64,000 nucleotides of DNA from Mimachlamys varia (GCA_947623455.1 OX392535.1:36294688-36358687), one strand, 5' to 3'; shown: positions 22,934-35,957, counted from the stretch's first letter. Notes: generated by a model not told the origin, from the sequence alone. Numbers and translations are program-made.

Positions 22934-22982
22934 TGTCTGTTTATTTGTCTGTCTGTGTATCTGTCTGTCTGTCCGTCCGTCG
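22934..22982 (+). repeat. TCTG-type microsatellite
   Basis: Runs of TCTG/TCTGTCCG immediately before two family-Q units. Confidence 0.8.
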
Positions 22983-23645
22983 TAAACTTTTATTTGTCCG
23001 GAGATCTCCTCCTACAGTTTTCAACTGATTTCTTTCAAACTTGCTAGGCTTCACCAACATGACATGAAGTTGTGTTTTCCTGAATGACAGTTTGTTTTGA
23101 CAATATTTACAAGAGTTATGGCCCTTTCGTATAAAATTTAGGGCATTGTGTAGAAAACGTCAGAACATTTTGGTGTTTTCTTCAATTCCTCTAAAATTTG
23201 GTATTGTACTTCGAAAAACTATAGTATTGAACATATATTACGGGTTTTGTTGAGTTATTTCAACTTTTCGCGTAACAGCATTGCATATTTGGATAAAGGC
23301 AGAAAATGCATTTCTGCTGTACACTGTTGTTTTATTCGGAGATCCCCTCCTACAGTTTTCAACTGATATCTTTCAAACTTAGTAGGCTTAATCAAGATGA
23401 CATGAAGTTGTGTTTTCCTGAATGACAGTTTAATAGGACAATACTTACTAGAGTTATGGCCCTTTGAAACTTCAAATCTGATGCAATTTCGGGCATAATG
23501 AAGAAATTGTCAGAACTTTTTTGTATCCTCTTTAATTCCTCTAAATTTTGATATGGTACTTCGAAAAGCTATAATATTTAACATATATTACGGGTTTCGT
23601 TGAGTTACTTCAACTTTTTGCTTAACAGCATTGCATAGTTGGATA
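22983..23645 (+). repeat. Family Q repeat, two tandem units
   Basis: Units begin near 22983 and 23325 (TTTGTCCGGAGATCTCC and TTTATTCGGAGATCCCC), each with AACATGAAGTTGTG-like and GTTGAGTTA(T/C)TTCAACTTTT landmarks, as in the arms of the long inverted repeat. No coding content. Confidence 0.75.
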
Positions 23646-23649
23646 TAGA

Positions 23650-24560
23650 GGATCTTTAATGAGTTTCTCTTCATATTGAATTTATGATATGAGTTTTGAA
23701 TTTTTCATTTTTGCGAGCCTCTGGCGAGTAGAAATGAAAAATTCTAAACGAGTATCATAAATTCAATATGAAGAGAAACGAATTACCGATTATTTTTATC
23801 ATATGACGTTATATCGTCTTTCCCCGTCATAAACAGATTTTGTCTTTGCCGTTCTCGCCAACTGCATTCAATATGTCGAGCCAAATAACCCATACCTTCG
23901 AAGCAGGTCAAATATACCGCCGAACGAAGAAGTAGTCCAACAAAATTGATTCTTGCAGTTGATTCATTTTATAAAATAAAGACACCTTATTACAAATTTT
24001 CAGACAGTTTCAACTAATATTATGACTAAATTGTTCCTAGTGATTAGAAACAATGAATAAAAACTTAAAGTTTGACTGTGTTGGGCGAGTGTCCTCTGGT
24101 ATTCCATTCATGAATCCGGCCGGATGTGACGATATCGTGACGTCATTTGGCGCGACAATGACTGGTTTGTTGCCGCTTAGCTATCACTGTCGTACGCAAC
24201 CGATGTGTGGTGTTTTCCTACAGTTGGAGAATTATCCTTATCATCGCGGGAGTCAATAGTGATGTTGATTGTGCACCGAAAATATTTCAAATGAACATTT
24301 TGTTCAAACATCTTTTAAAGACGCCGTTTAAGGTAGATATGTTAGCAGTGTTTCGGATTGTACGTGTAAGGCATGTTTGTTAACGTCAGCTTATCATGTT
24401 TAGACATCTATACCGTTGTTGGGAAAGGATCCTCGGATCGATATATATTTTGTGAAGATAAGGCCTAGAACTGTTTACATGTCTGTAATTATTTACGCTT
24501 TATAACGACCCTTGTCTTCGTTGTCAACCTAACTTCATCGGCAACTCCGAACTTCATCAT
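23650..24560 (+). repeat. Repeat family R, copy 1, with a long hairpin
   Basis: The unit starts with a hairpin (23663-23779): a stem of about 47 bases, near perfect, with a short loop containing GCGAGCCTCTGGCGAG. It continues through CCTTCGAAGCAGGTC, ATGAATCCGGCCGGATG, ATCGTGACGTCATTTGGCGC and AAAGGATCCTCGGATCGAT. Copies are at 45795-46890 (with the hairpin) and about 33370-34100 (without it), all in the same orientation. The function is unknown; no open frame is shared by all three. Confidence 0.75.
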
Positions 24561-26215
24561 TCTAGAACCCAGTATGGTTCTGTCCAAATAATACCCTGGC
24601 ACTGGTTTTGCTATTCATGAGAATGCAATTGTAATTTAATTAAACTTGACCATTTGGCATTGAATATACATGAATGTCACTTATTTGAACAAACTTTCTA
24701 GCCCTTCATCCCAGCATGTTACTGGTCGAATACCATTATTATTGGCCTCTTGGTTATTGAGAGCACAGGAATCTGAGAATTTGTTACAGCTAGTTTTGGA
24801 CCTAAACTAACTAGGATGTTTAGAGTAATTTTACACTTTGGGGGGGGGGGGGTCAATTTTCAATAAAAATGCCCCCTCAATGGTCATAAAGGCTAAAGGG
24901 TGGAATGCTTTCGAGGTCGAAAAATCGACCCCGACTACCTGTATTGCAACAAAATCACATTTCTAGTTGAGGAACGAATACTTAGATATGCAACTTGATT
25001 GCAAAAGCTATCTTGGTAAAGCATAAAATTTACAATGGGGCACTGTGACGTCGCTATGATTATGACGTCATAAACGCAGTTTTTACTCGGTGTTTCTAAA
25101 AGTAGAAACATCAGGGCCCGTATTCATGAAACCGTTCTCACGCTCAAGCATGAATTTTGTGCTCAAGCCTAATTTCTTATTCAGACTATAATTTATTTTA
25201 AAATCTACTTTTGACAAAGTTTTGAAAAAAAGTTGAAGAGATATTGAGTCGAAAGCTGTTTCATCTTTATCTTTTTCATCTTTATTATTGTCCGTGTAAA
25301 ATTTTAATCATCAGTGCATGAGAACTGTATGTTAATGACTGTATTTCAACATTTTGATTTAAACCTAGAGTTATTGAAAGGTTAAATTACATCGATATCA
25401 CAAATTTTAGGACGTTAAAGATGCGAGTCCATGAAAAAATATTTTGCTAAATGCCGCTTGAACTGACCCCGGACGGAATAAACATCTCCGCACAATTTCC
25501 GCGAATGTAACAGTTTTTGATTTAAACATATTTCATTTTTGTATAGAATATATACAATGGGATCGGGCACAAGTTTACTAACTTATATGAAGCCCTTTCC
25601 CAATAAAATTTAACAATAACCATACATCTACAGGACGTTGTTTGACAATATACATACGATTTATTTACAGGAGGACATGTTTATAATGTTTAAGAGAGAC
25701 GGAGAGAGAAATTTTCTTTGATTTAATTTTACATAATATGGGTAATCGTTTCCGACACCGACGTAACAGTACCATGCAACAGTCGACTGTTGCACCCTGG
25801 CGTAACTTTACAAGGTTTCAGTCTTTTTGTGGATTTTGAATTCATCAAAACGGTAAAAAACACTTCAAATATATTAAGATAAAGAGTCACGTAATAAAAT
25901 AAAATATCGACCTCAACGTGACCAAATTTAGCCAATGAGAATCGGACCATATCTAATACAAACATATATATATTTTTTTAAGTATGTGAGCACACGCGGC
26001 GTGACACCTATATATATACGTGCACCAAAGTAAAAAAAAATAATAAATAAATAAAATTCAGGGAAGTTTTGTTTTTAACTCAAGAGCACCCTTGAAATAT
26101 ATCCTGTGATTTTAAATTCGTTCAAAATGCACAGTACCGGGAGGATAAACAAGCCTCCCCTCTTAACCCCACCCACCATCCCAGCCAGCCCCCTTTGCGC
26201 GCGCTAAGGGCCTGT
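24561..26215. other. No gene; scattered repeat pieces
   Basis: Bases 24780-24990, with an 11-base G run near 24840, belong to a family also seen at 1030-1320 and 57170-57370. Near 25113 the text GGGCCCGTATTCATGAAAC resembles the end of a MITE and is echoed near 32778-32790. No coding sequence was recognised. Confidence 0.5.
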
Positions 26216-26239
26216 CCAATTTATTTGCTGCTATTGCGA

Positions 26240-26635
26240 ATTATATCATCACGTAATAACAACATTGCGTATCTCGTCATAACGAGATAACGTATCTCGT
26301 AATAACGACTTAGCGTAACTCGTAATAACGAGATAAGTTATCTCTTAATAACGACTTAGCGTATCTCGTAATAACGAGATAACATATCTCGTAATAACGA
26401 GATAACTTATCTGGTAAAAACGACTTGGCGTATCTCGTAATAAAGACTAAGCGTATCTCGTAATAACGACTTAGCGTATCCCGTAATAACGAGATAACGT
26501 ATCTTGTAATAACGACTTAGCGTAACTTATAATAACGACTTAGCGTCTCTCGTAACAATGATTTAGCGTATCTCGTAATAACGAGATAACGTATCTCGTA
26601 ATAACGACTTAACGTATCTCGTAATAACGAGATAA
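26240..26635. repeat. Palindromic minisatellite (TATCTCGTAATAACGAGATA)
   Basis: Units of about 20-23 bases repeat with variants; two types alternate: the near-palindrome CTCGTAATAACGAGATAACG and a half-unit CTCGTAATAACGACTTAGCG. At least 15 units are visible. Each palindromic unit can form a hairpin, and the array as a whole is strand-symmetric in places. No coding role. Confidence 0.85.
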
Positions 26636-26639
26636 TTTT

Positions 26640-27449
26640 TTTTTCATGTGGTACTAATCGGCTTTCGTAGGTTTGTAATGACTGATGTATTGCAACAGTT
26701 ATAGAAGCTAAATCATTTTTTGGTACCCTGTGAAAAATATTTTCATTATATATGCAATGACTTTTGCATATGTTTTGGTATATATACCCTTAAGTGAATA
26801 TGAAAACACATTCTTTGTAAGGAGGGGAGAATGTTACAGTGTCATTATTGACAATGTATCTTTTATATTGTTTAGTGCAACTTCTATACGTGCACTTGTC
26901 ATACATTATATATATGTGTGACAGTGAGCTATTTTCAGTTTGTATGTACACCTGTCCGTCAGGGTCAGGGGTTAATGTATTTTTAAAACTCTTTGTAATG
27001 GTTAGTCTTTGCGCGACTGCGCAGTTAGTCGAGTCAATGTTGAATTTTATTCACACCTGTACAAGTTATCAAGCTGTGTGGACGGATTTCTTTATTTGCA
27101 TTGTGTTGATCTTTTTGGCCGCAGACCACAATAATTCAACGTAAAACAAAGTCCACAGCAGCTATACAGGTTGTCGCCCCTAGATTGACACTCTCTTCCC
27201 TTTGAAGAAGGTTTTCCGACCAGAGAATACATAACATTGAACCCCACATGGTTGTTGAGTATATTTGATGAACCCATACGCAACGACCGGCTACATAAGT
27301 CTAGTATTTACAAAGCCACTTGTCGAATATTGTTTCTCGTCATAGAAACTTGGTGCTTTGCTAATTGTTGAGGTTTTCTTCAACATGCCAGCTTGACAAA
27401 TGTCGATATCAAGTGGAGATGAATAAGAGAATACCGGAGCGTTAACAAA
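26640..27449. other. No gene recognised
   Basis: The overlapping frames at 26730-26921 and 26839-27144 are AT-rich and hydrophobic without motif. Nothing else was identified. Confidence 0.45.
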
Positions 27450-27720
27450 ATCATAATCCAAACTCAAAATCGATTAATCCAGGGGCAAAATATGAACAAG
27501 GGAACTATTTACATGGAGACCCTAGTAACAGTACAAGAGAATAAGACCAGGAAGATTAAGCGTCATCGACGACACCCGCTATGTAAATCTTTGTGACATC
27601 CAAGTAAACAACAAGTTCTCAAAATGAGAACCGAGTATCACTGCCAATCACAACAAGTAAACACACTAATGATCACCATACTCAAAAACGTCCATCTTCA
27701 TATCATAGAAAGAGCTATGC
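27450..27720 (-). mobile_element. Penelope-like RT element, 3' end copy 2
   Basis: The reverse complement aligns with 44190-44470: the last codons of the reverse transcriptase (ATATGAAGATGGACGTTTTT and GAGTATG), then ACTCGGTTCTCA, GGGTGTCGTCGATG, TCTTATTCTCTTG and GATTTTGAGTTTGGATTATG. The copy is 5'-truncated. The frame 27624-27854 is antisense to it. Confidence 0.75.
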
Positions 27721-27959
27721 TGAATACAACTGGTGAGCCTACTCCAGTTTTAAGTTTTCTACATGTACAGGTCAAGATTAAATTGGGTGGTTTTCTTCTT
27801 AAGCCAAAAGTTTGGTTCGCTGACATTAAAATTGAAGGTAAACTTGTGAAATAGGGGGAAGATTGTAATATCATGTTGAGATGAAGTTCTTAATATTAGT
27901 GGTGAGAAAGTACCATTACTCCCCACATTGTCCGTGTCCGTCAATGTTTATACTGGGAA

Positions 27960-28130
27960 AGGGTTCTCAGGGATGTTGAGAATTTTTGTCGGGTTTGTGA
28001 TAATTGTGCATCCCGGAAGCGATCTTCACGAGCAATTCTAGGAGATCGACATTCTGCTACGGGCAGGGACGTATGTTTGTCCCCAACTAGGTCAATCTCC
28101 AGGGATTCGGAGAGGTAGATATGTTAGTTC
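27960..28130 (+). pseudogene. Possible Gypsy-type integrase zinc-binding fragment
   Basis: One frame reads VLRDVENFCRVCDNCASRKR. This matches the end of the HHCC (H2C2) domain of Ty3/Gypsy integrases, usually 'm..dV...c..C..Ca..K'. The paired histidines are not evident and the following catalytic core is not recognisable, so this is at best a short decayed piece. Confidence 0.4.
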
Positions 28131-30829
28131 TTGGGAGATATTGACGTCAAGAATGGGGTAAAAGACCGAATCGATTTTGATACCAGGGTCAAAGTCAACG
28201 CCAAGTTTGAAGTCGCCAATGCTCTAAATGGTGACAGTGTTTCCCGTGTTCAAGCTTTAAACGATGGCATATCCTATCATTGGACATACATGTAAGGTCA
28301 GTAGCAGTAGTAGACAGACTGCTCCGTCATAGCCCGGTCCATAATGCAGGGGTTTGAGGGATTTCTGTAATGGTCCCGAATTACAATTAGTACTTTTTGA
28401 AATAGTTGTTTACCATATAGAGTGCTACGAACAGGCAAACTACACACTGAAAAATTAACTGGGATTATTAGTTATAACCTACGTGTGTTTCCCTAGTACC
28501 TACGCAGTGCTGAAGACGACAAAAGCTCATAAAATTATCCCATTGCTGAGTCGTATTTCGTTTGTTCGTTTAAGTTTAATGGTCCATCGACAACTACACC
28601 TGGCTGACGTACTAGTAAAGTATCTTATTTTGTTAAATGGCCATATCATAAACATGGCAATATGCTATTTATTTTGTTAAAAATTCTTAATGATAATATA
28701 TTTACACTTATGTACATTCTTTGCTTTTAAAACGTTACTTCATTTTTTTCAAATCAATCAGGAGATACTTTTCATTGCATGCATGAATCAACACCACTAT
28801 GGTCAGAGTACTTTGGTTTTGACCTAGTATTAAGCCAGCTGATTATACATCTAATTGTGGTTCAAATTAAGAATTACACTTTATAGATATAAAGTAGCAT
28901 TCAATTTCATGGAGTTTGTAATCGATAAAACTCGCCTAAATGCTTGTCCCATATCAAAATATTAAGCTGATTCAATAAAGTCAATATGACATGTACACTC
29001 ATGTAAGATCAGCTGTTAATGACCTATGACAAGTAGTATAGGTTTTATGCATGTTATACGTTAATGTAGCCATTCATTTGAATGCTTAATTACTCATTAC
29101 TTTCTGCAAAATTTACCTATTTAGCCTTTTCCCACAATAAAAACCAAATACTTTACCGTGCAAGATAATCAATTCATATTGTAGATGTTTAACAAAATAA
29201 TTAAATGGGATTGCACAGTAGTCATCCAACCAGTAATATAAAAGCATCCTGTAATTGTCTCTATTAGCATTCAACATTAAGTGCTACGTGGAAATATGAA
29301 GGAGAATACATGTGTCAGCCTGAATACAAATGTACATTGTCTGAACTGGATGTTTTTCCCAATTCAAAACATTTCGTTTTTGTTTTTATCTTGTTTATTA
29401 AATAATTAATATCATAATTTTATATTTACATTTGCGACTTTACGAACTGCTTTTTATTTGAATGCCAAAGCAAAATTTCTCTTGACATAACACATGATTT
29501 ATTTAAATGATGTTATAGATCAAGCTTCGGATAATGTACGTGGAGAACGTCCATGCGTCAACGCTGAAATGACTAAAGAACGGCTAAATTGATAATTGAA
29601 TTATTCAAAACGAAAATCAACATCTATATTGAAAATGGATTGAACGCGATTTTTGCCATAAAGGACGGTAAAAACGCGATCCGGTTACATCATTATTCAA
29701 CATATAGGTAGCAGAGTATAGTAACATTTATAGATTTCTTGAAATCAAGCCCAACGGCCGAAAAAAAATGAACACAGACTGTGCAATTTACACATAAAGT
29801 TTATAAATGTAAATATTTTTTGCAAACAGCATTGTATTTCCAACCCATAGAAAGTAATGAGAAGTGTATGAATTTATATTTTGTATGCATGTCACTTGTG
29901 TAAAAACTATTGTTACCACATCAAAAACTACTGAAAATGCAAAAACAACCCTCACAATTTCTGACCCAAAATTTTACCCCCGCCAATAGGAAGTTTTTTC
30001 TTACGTTCTATCTAAAACTAAAGGTGTCCCAGCAAAGGTCGTTTGTTTAGATTTTTCGCCATTTTCCCTCATGTGCTGTTGTCGAAATTTTACTTCCTTT
30101 AAAGCTAGCTTTTCATGTGTAGACACCCGTTTCGGAAGGGTTAAAATTTTAATCTCTAACCAAATTTTTTTTTTCTCTTTTTACAAATTTGAAGTCCACA
30201 AAGTCCACTTTATCATGCCTAAGCCAATTTTACTCCTTATTTTTTTTAGATTCTGATAGGCGTGCTATTATAGGGGTTATTCATTGTACATAAATATCAC
30301 CCATGGCCACAAATTCCTTCTATACACTGCCACCATAGCCCGGACTTAAACCTGCATCTCTCGAATCCCTGTGTCATATATGTTTGTTTGTTCGTAGCCG
30401 ACATCTATCATGTCAATGTCGATAATTAGAGAAACCGTATGCTCGCGAATTAATATTCACCCTGTGTTGTAGAAGCAGGGATGTTACTATCAAGAAGGGG
30501 AAAATTCCCGATTGGAAAATCGCAATATCCACGTTTATCGTACAGCTTAGTAAAAAGCTGCCCATGTTGATCAATTTTTAATCAAAGACTGAGGTATACA
30601 GCTGATGTAAAAATGTTTTTTGTGTCCTTTGTTTCAAGATCAGAAGGGTCTATACGATCGGCATGGTTAGCAAACTTCTTTTATAGACAAGTGACCGTCG
30701 ATGCATGGTTAACATGTACCTGACCTGATAGTTTGTTCCCATTGGAATACCAATAGTCTGCCAAAATCTTTCCTCGAAACTCGAAAAAATATTGAAACCA
30801 TTCGTTGTTTATCTTCCTCAGTTTATTTT
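28131..30829. other. No gene recognised
   Basis: A 2.7 kb AT-rich tract. Frames such as 28483-28680 and 30071-30256 carry no motif. Nothing was identified. Confidence 0.5.
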
Positions 30830-31700
30830 ATCTTAGCCTTTATTGTGTTTTCCACAGAGAATTTCTAAGATAGTTACACATTAGTTCGATTGTATCGTCG
30901 TCTGCATTCTTGGGAATGACCATGAGGGAAAAACGACGTTCTATCAGTTCGGTACGAGGTATATTAGTGTACAATGTCGAAAAATCAAATGAAGAGGGAA
31001 GGGCAATATTGATCGGAAGATCTTTCGAGTTTTTCTATATCCACATCCCGTTCATTCGCCTCTTGGATTAAACTGTTTCACAATAGGACTGTAGCCTTGA
31101 TTAAATGAAACTAAGAATTATAGTTAGAAGTTTGCATAAAGGTTTGGCTAAGCTTGTGATTAACATAACCAGCAACCGAAACGTTGTTATATGAATCCTC
31201 GTGTAGTTTTGGTTATCCAATATATACGAGGTGGTCACCGTCCTTATCATTAACGGGTATTTTGAAAGATTGTAACACTGAAGCATGGCTAGAAAGAATA
31301 CCATTTTTCTTAAAACTACTTTATGTGTAAATAAGGTTACCTTGGTTATCAACAGTCCTACAGTGTTCGAAATCAAGTATCAATATACATGTATTAGACG
31401 CTTTGTCTGCAACCACATACTTATCGTGTAGATTGTTGAGTGTGGTTCAAACTTCGAGGTCACGAAATATGGACTTAATAAGTTTTCATTTTGTATTGCA
31501 AATTGCTTATTCTTTTCTATATAAGTAACCTGATATACTTCACACACTCTAAAAGGTAAATCCAGTTCAGCATGTCAACGTTTAGCCCATTGTCTGGAAT
31601 ACTGTTTCACATAGTCCATAGGTATGTTGAAATGCACATTTCATTTGATAGATTGGGTTTCAGTGTATGCAAAATAGACTGAGCTAAGAGGATACCACAA
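30830..31700 (-). pseudogene. Penelope-like reverse transcriptase, heavily broken copy
   Basis: The reverse complement aligns with 42705-43470. Shared text includes GAAAAGAATAAGCAATTTGC, AAAATGAAAACT, GCAGACAAAGC, CAAGGTAACC, AAAACTCGAAAGATCTT and a motif A read as SSFDFSTLYTNIPRTEL. Several frameshifts and stops break it; the 91-codon minus-strand frame at 31101-31376 is an off-frame reading of it. The fragment lacks the later RT motifs. Confidence 0.75.
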
Positions 31701-33369
31701 AGAAAGTAACGGGAGCTATGAAAATATCCCGAAGATGATTGTTTATTCGTCGAGCACAGGAATAATGATAGGAAATGCAAATTGACGAGAGAAAAAGTTT
31801 TGTGTCAGATTAATGCATTCATTTCCTAGCACAGTGTACTGTAATTCTTAATGAAAGGTTATATGTATTAATATCATTCAAAACTGAATAAAAAACTTCC
31901 AACCTATTTAGGTGTTCTCAGCCAAATGTAATATTGTATATGTCAAAACCAAGGTACATTGTAGAACGTAGTTCAAGAGTTTTTTTTAATATTAATGGAC
32001 AATTTTGATAGCAATGAAAAAAGCTAACAGTTCGTGTGGAACAGTAAATAGCACTAGTAACTGTAGTGGATAGAAATATATTCCAATATTTTCTAAACAT
32101 TGTATATTGTAATTTGATGAGTCTGTAAGGGCAGTAATGTGATTTTATATTATGCACATGGGAGGCAAAATGTTTTTGTCACTCTCGATAATTGAACAAA
32201 AATTAAATGGTGTCGCTGTTCCACAATATGAACTGTATAGTTATTTGCACAATACTATAAGTACCATGGTTTGACTTCCGCCCCCTCTAAATGTTTTTAA
32301 GTCACTACTCACCACCCTTCCATTTACAAAACGTTCAAAAATATTTACCTGTCATTACATAATTATTTTTCTTTTTGAACAGTTAATATGCACAGTACTA
32401 CAAGTACATGTACCATGATATGTCTTCTGACCCCGCTATGTTTTTTAAAGGTCCCCACTCACTACCCTTCCATTTACAAACGTTTAAAAACATACACCTA
32501 GTTATTATCTTTTTTAATCTATGCTAAGACCTTTGAACTGATCAAAGGAAAATTTCACTTTTCAATTGAGTAAAGGTGATGAACACTAATACAATACCTA
32601 GCACACTGTCTGCCTGTCACGATAGTATGTGTATAATAGGAAGGAGTAATGAAAGAGTGGTGAAGTGGATAGCAGTTTTCCGAAAAAGGAACAGAATAAA
32701 CTATTATTGTCCATTCATAAACCGAAACAAGAAATTCGGTTTGAGCTACAAATGCATTCCTGAGTGTGAGCACGCTTTCATGAATACGGGTCTTTTTAAC
32801 AGACCATACAGAAATCCCTCTCCTGTACAGAATGTATATATGAGGTCGGTGTCAAATCCGTATTTGACCCTGGCCTTCGGCTTCGCCAAATATCGATATA
32901 CACCAACCTCATATAATCCCGTATTCAGCCTTCACTAACCATGTAACTAATGATATACTTCTTTGCACGATGCACGTTTACGAGAATAAAATCATTAACC
33001 ATTTCCATACCAATGGTCCTACCATTAGGGGAATTCCTATCACAATCTCACTCCAAAACGCTGTGCAGTTTGTACGGACCATATCTTGCACACATACCCT
33101 TTCAAAAGTTGGTCACCGATACAGATTATAAACCGTTGGAGACTCGACACTCAATAATTGTCGGGAATTTCATTTTGTAAGGAGGGAGTGGATTTATATT
33201 GAATCTAAATCAATCTATTAGCATCAATGCCACCCTCTGTACAAAAAAAAAAAAAAAAAAAATGAGAAGGTGCATTTATTTTTTTTTGTTCGTGTTTCAT
33301 TTTGAATGAAAAAGTCTGTTATGTAGGTGCATTTATTTTAGTTTGTCCGTTTTTACTTTGAATGAAAAA
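31701..33369. other. No gene; nested inverted repeats near 32.8 kb
   Basis: A stem pairs 32837-32852 with 32900-32915 (15 of 16 bases), enclosed by TGAATACGGG (32781) and CCCGTATTCA (32918). Its interior holds CTGGCCTTCGGCTTCGCC. This explains the 120-codon frame at 32576-32938. A 22-base A run lies near 33241. Nothing else was recognised. Confidence 0.5.
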
Positions 33370-34100
33370 AGTCTGTCCTCATCCTAAACAGATTTTGTGT
33401 TTCGCCGTTCTCGCCAACTGATTTCAATATGTCGAACCAAATAACCCAAACCTTCGAAGTATGATAAAGGTACCGGCGAACGAAGAAGTAGTCCAACACA
33501 ATTGACTCTTGCAACTGATTAATTTTATAAAATGAAGAAACCTTATGGCCAAATTTCATACAATTTCAACTAATATTAAGACTGTAAATTGTCTCTAGTG
33601 ATTAGAAACAATGAATAAAACTTTTAGTTCGACGGTGTCGGGCGATTGTCCTCTGGTATTCCATTCATGAATCCGGCCGGATGTGACGATATCGTGACGT
33701 CACTTGGCGCGACAGTGACTTGCTCGTTGCAGCTTAGCTATCACTGTAGTACAAAACCGATGTGTGGCGTTTTCTTACAGTTAAAGAATTATCCTTATCA
33801 TCGTGGGAGTCAACAATGATGTTGTTTGTGCACCGAGAATGTTTCAAATGATCATTTTGTTCAAACATTTTTAAAAGACGCCGTTTGTGGTCGATTTGTT
33901 AGCAGTGTTTTCGATTGTGTAAGGAATGTTTGTTGGCGTCAGCTTATCCTGTTATACCGTTGGGAAAGGATCCTCGGATCGATATATTGTGTCAAGATTA
34001 GTATTGTTTTGATGCGGAAGGTGTTATTACACGTGTGTAATATAGAATATTTATGTAATGGCTTTATTAACCACATAATATTATAACGGTAGTCATATGA
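33370..34100 (+). repeat. Repeat family R, copy 2 (no hairpin)
   Basis: Aligns with 23840-24480 and 45960-46890, sharing GTCGAACCAAATAACCC, ATCGTGACGTCACTTGGCGC, AAAGGATCCTCGGATCGAT and, with the third copy only, GGTGTTATTACACGTGTGTA. It ends about 250 bp before the TATA box of the FAMeT gene. It carries a consensus TGACGTCA and an E2F-like TTGGCGCG. Any effect on that gene is speculation. Confidence 0.75.
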
Positions 34101-34354
34101 TAAATATTTATATATATGTAATATTTCATTCATATAAACGTGATAGTGTGGTACTGCTGATATTGTTTCAAATAAGTATTTTAGCTACAAGATGTTTCAC
34201 GCAAGCCCATATGGAGCTGAACTTTGACACGACCAATGACACTCAAACACATCATCAGATCTCTCTGATTGGACAGAAGAAGATCACCTGAGTTTGCAGC
34301 ATCTTGTAATTACTGTTCAAACCTATAAATAAACGATGCCGTCACTGACAGATG

Positions 34355-34362
34355 TATATAAA
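34355..34362 (+). promoter_or_regulatory. TATA box of the FAMeT gene
   Basis: TATATAAA lies 49-56 bases before the first ATG. An initiator-like GGTCAGTAG follows at about 34395. The spacing would put the start of transcription near 34387-34398 and give a very short leader. Confidence 0.6.
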
Positions 34363-34410
34363 TTGAGTAAGGTGATAATACCTTGTCATAACTGACGGTC
34401 AGTAGTCATC

Positions 34411-34456
34411 ATGGGGCCACTCATGCTATCGCTCCTTCTGGTAACAGCGATGTGCG
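34411..34456 (+). CDS. FAMeT gene exon 1, signal peptide
   Basis: The ATG opens MGPLMLSLLLVTAMC, a short hydrophobic stretch typical of a signal peptide. The exon ends with a strong donor (G|GTAAGT) in phase 1. It is too short to stand out as a frame by itself. The call rests on four things: the TATA box at the right distance, the hydrophobic leader, the donor, and the phase match with exon 2 and with all three terminal exons. The total of 46 + 36 + 527 nt is 203 codons including the stop. The product should enter the secretory pathway. Confidence 0.7.
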
Positions 34457-35080
34457 GTAAGTAATCCCTACTTATTCAAATATTTCTATTTGTTTCTCAC
34501 TTACATTTAGTCATTTCGAATTAATTTATCTTTTTCTTTCTTTCTTGACCTGCTTCTTTGTTCGTTTTACTTACATTCTGGTGTTTCTGTCTTTATGTAA
34601 AGCAACAGGGACTAATTTGAAAGAAATGCCATTTAATTAGGCTATGAGATTAAATACTTAAATGAATACAAAAAATAGTATAAAACGGAGTCTACATTTT
34701 TATTAATATAAGATTAAACTTTAAGATGTACACAAATTTTATTGTGTATTTCTCTGAAAATGAAAGTGCGCTTGACAGACTGGCATTCGTGTGTTAAGTT
34801 TATGCAGACACATATATTTTACTTCTCTAGGCATACAAAGAGTTTAGTAGGATTGTAAATTGTGCATGATATAGCGCTTCTTATAAAAGACAAGCTTATT
34901 TATAAATCTACTGATAAAAAACATCATTTTGAATGGCATGAACAATTTTTCGTTATATTGAACGTTTTATTCGAAATGACCTCTAAACAAGAAGGTTGGA
35001 TGGAAAACAATTATTCAACAGACACCAAATCGAAACTATATTGAATATAACATAGTTACGGATTTCAATCACAATTTCAG

Positions 35081-35116
35081 TGTCTTCGGATGCAAATGGA
35101 ATATCCGAGAGAGAAG
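35081..35116 (+). CDS. FAMeT gene exon 2, 12-codon linker
   Basis: A 36-nt segment follows an acceptor (CACAATTTCAG) and precedes a donor (AAG|GTATGT), phase 1 at both ends. Joined to exon 1 it reads VSSDANGISERE, giving a small-residue signal-peptidase context and a short acidic linker. As a symmetric phase 1-1 exon it could also be skipped without changing the frame. Confidence 0.65.
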
Positions 35117-35957
35117 GTATGTACAGCACATGAAAAGGTTTGGCAATTCCTTTTATTTAATATGAATTTAACTTACACATAAAAAGTTTATCAAGAGTTA
35201 AACGGCCGTTATCTAAGATTTCGTTGAAATATGATAAATGAGGGGTCAAAGAATCAATATGATGTCTGCTTAAAGATGTTTAAACGCCGACCAAAATCCG
35301 TTATGGTAAGATAATTGTGTGTGAGTGTTTCGGAGTTACAAATGCTGAAGCATTATAAGGGTCTTTACAAAAGGACGTAAATACTATCAACCAACCAACC
35401 GACCAACCAACAAGGGGTGGTAGCTCGTGGTTGGCCACTCCTTAGAAGGTCGGATGTTGAAGCGGTTGAATTAAAACATTAATGTAAATGACATATATGT
35501 TGTGCCGTCTTTTGACTTCATCCAATACGTCTTGCAACCACGCGTTGCATTACATCGATTTTGGAGTATGCCAAAAGTTATTCCTTTTATTTTTTAAACA
35601 GATGCGGCAATGTTTTAATCTTGAAAATTTTAAAACCAAATGATACCTTTTCAATAAAGTCTTTTGATAATAATAAAATAAGTAGCTCGGTGGAGATGGA
35701 AAACCCGTCCATCTGTTGATATAAGTGTTTACACATTCAGTGTTTTTATTCGATTACTATAAAACTTTTAAGATGACATTTACGACTAAAACGAAGTGCA
35801 GTTAAATTTGTTCCTAAACCAACTCAATTCATTACCCCATGAAATCAACAAAGCAATATTCAAAGAGTCAAAGCGACGTCATAGTATAGAAAGGTCGTAA
35901 GTGCCACTTACGACGTTTGTACGGCGCTGAAACGGTACTTCCGGTATCATTGTTATA
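35117..35957 (+). other. Start of the 13.6 kb FAMeT intron 2
   Basis: Intron 2 runs from 35117 to 48719 for the first terminal exon. This first part holds nothing recognised except the palindrome GGTCGTAAGTGCCACTTACG (about 35892-35914), which is the end motif of the MITE at 41886-41977. Confidence 0.55.

Noticed and set aside
26240..26635. CRISPR-like array of short repeats
   Set aside because: There are no unique spacers; units are contiguous palindromes in a eukaryotic genome.
32576..32938. 120-codon plus-strand frame
   Set aside because: Its end lies in a nested inverted repeat and nothing in the peptide resembles a known family.
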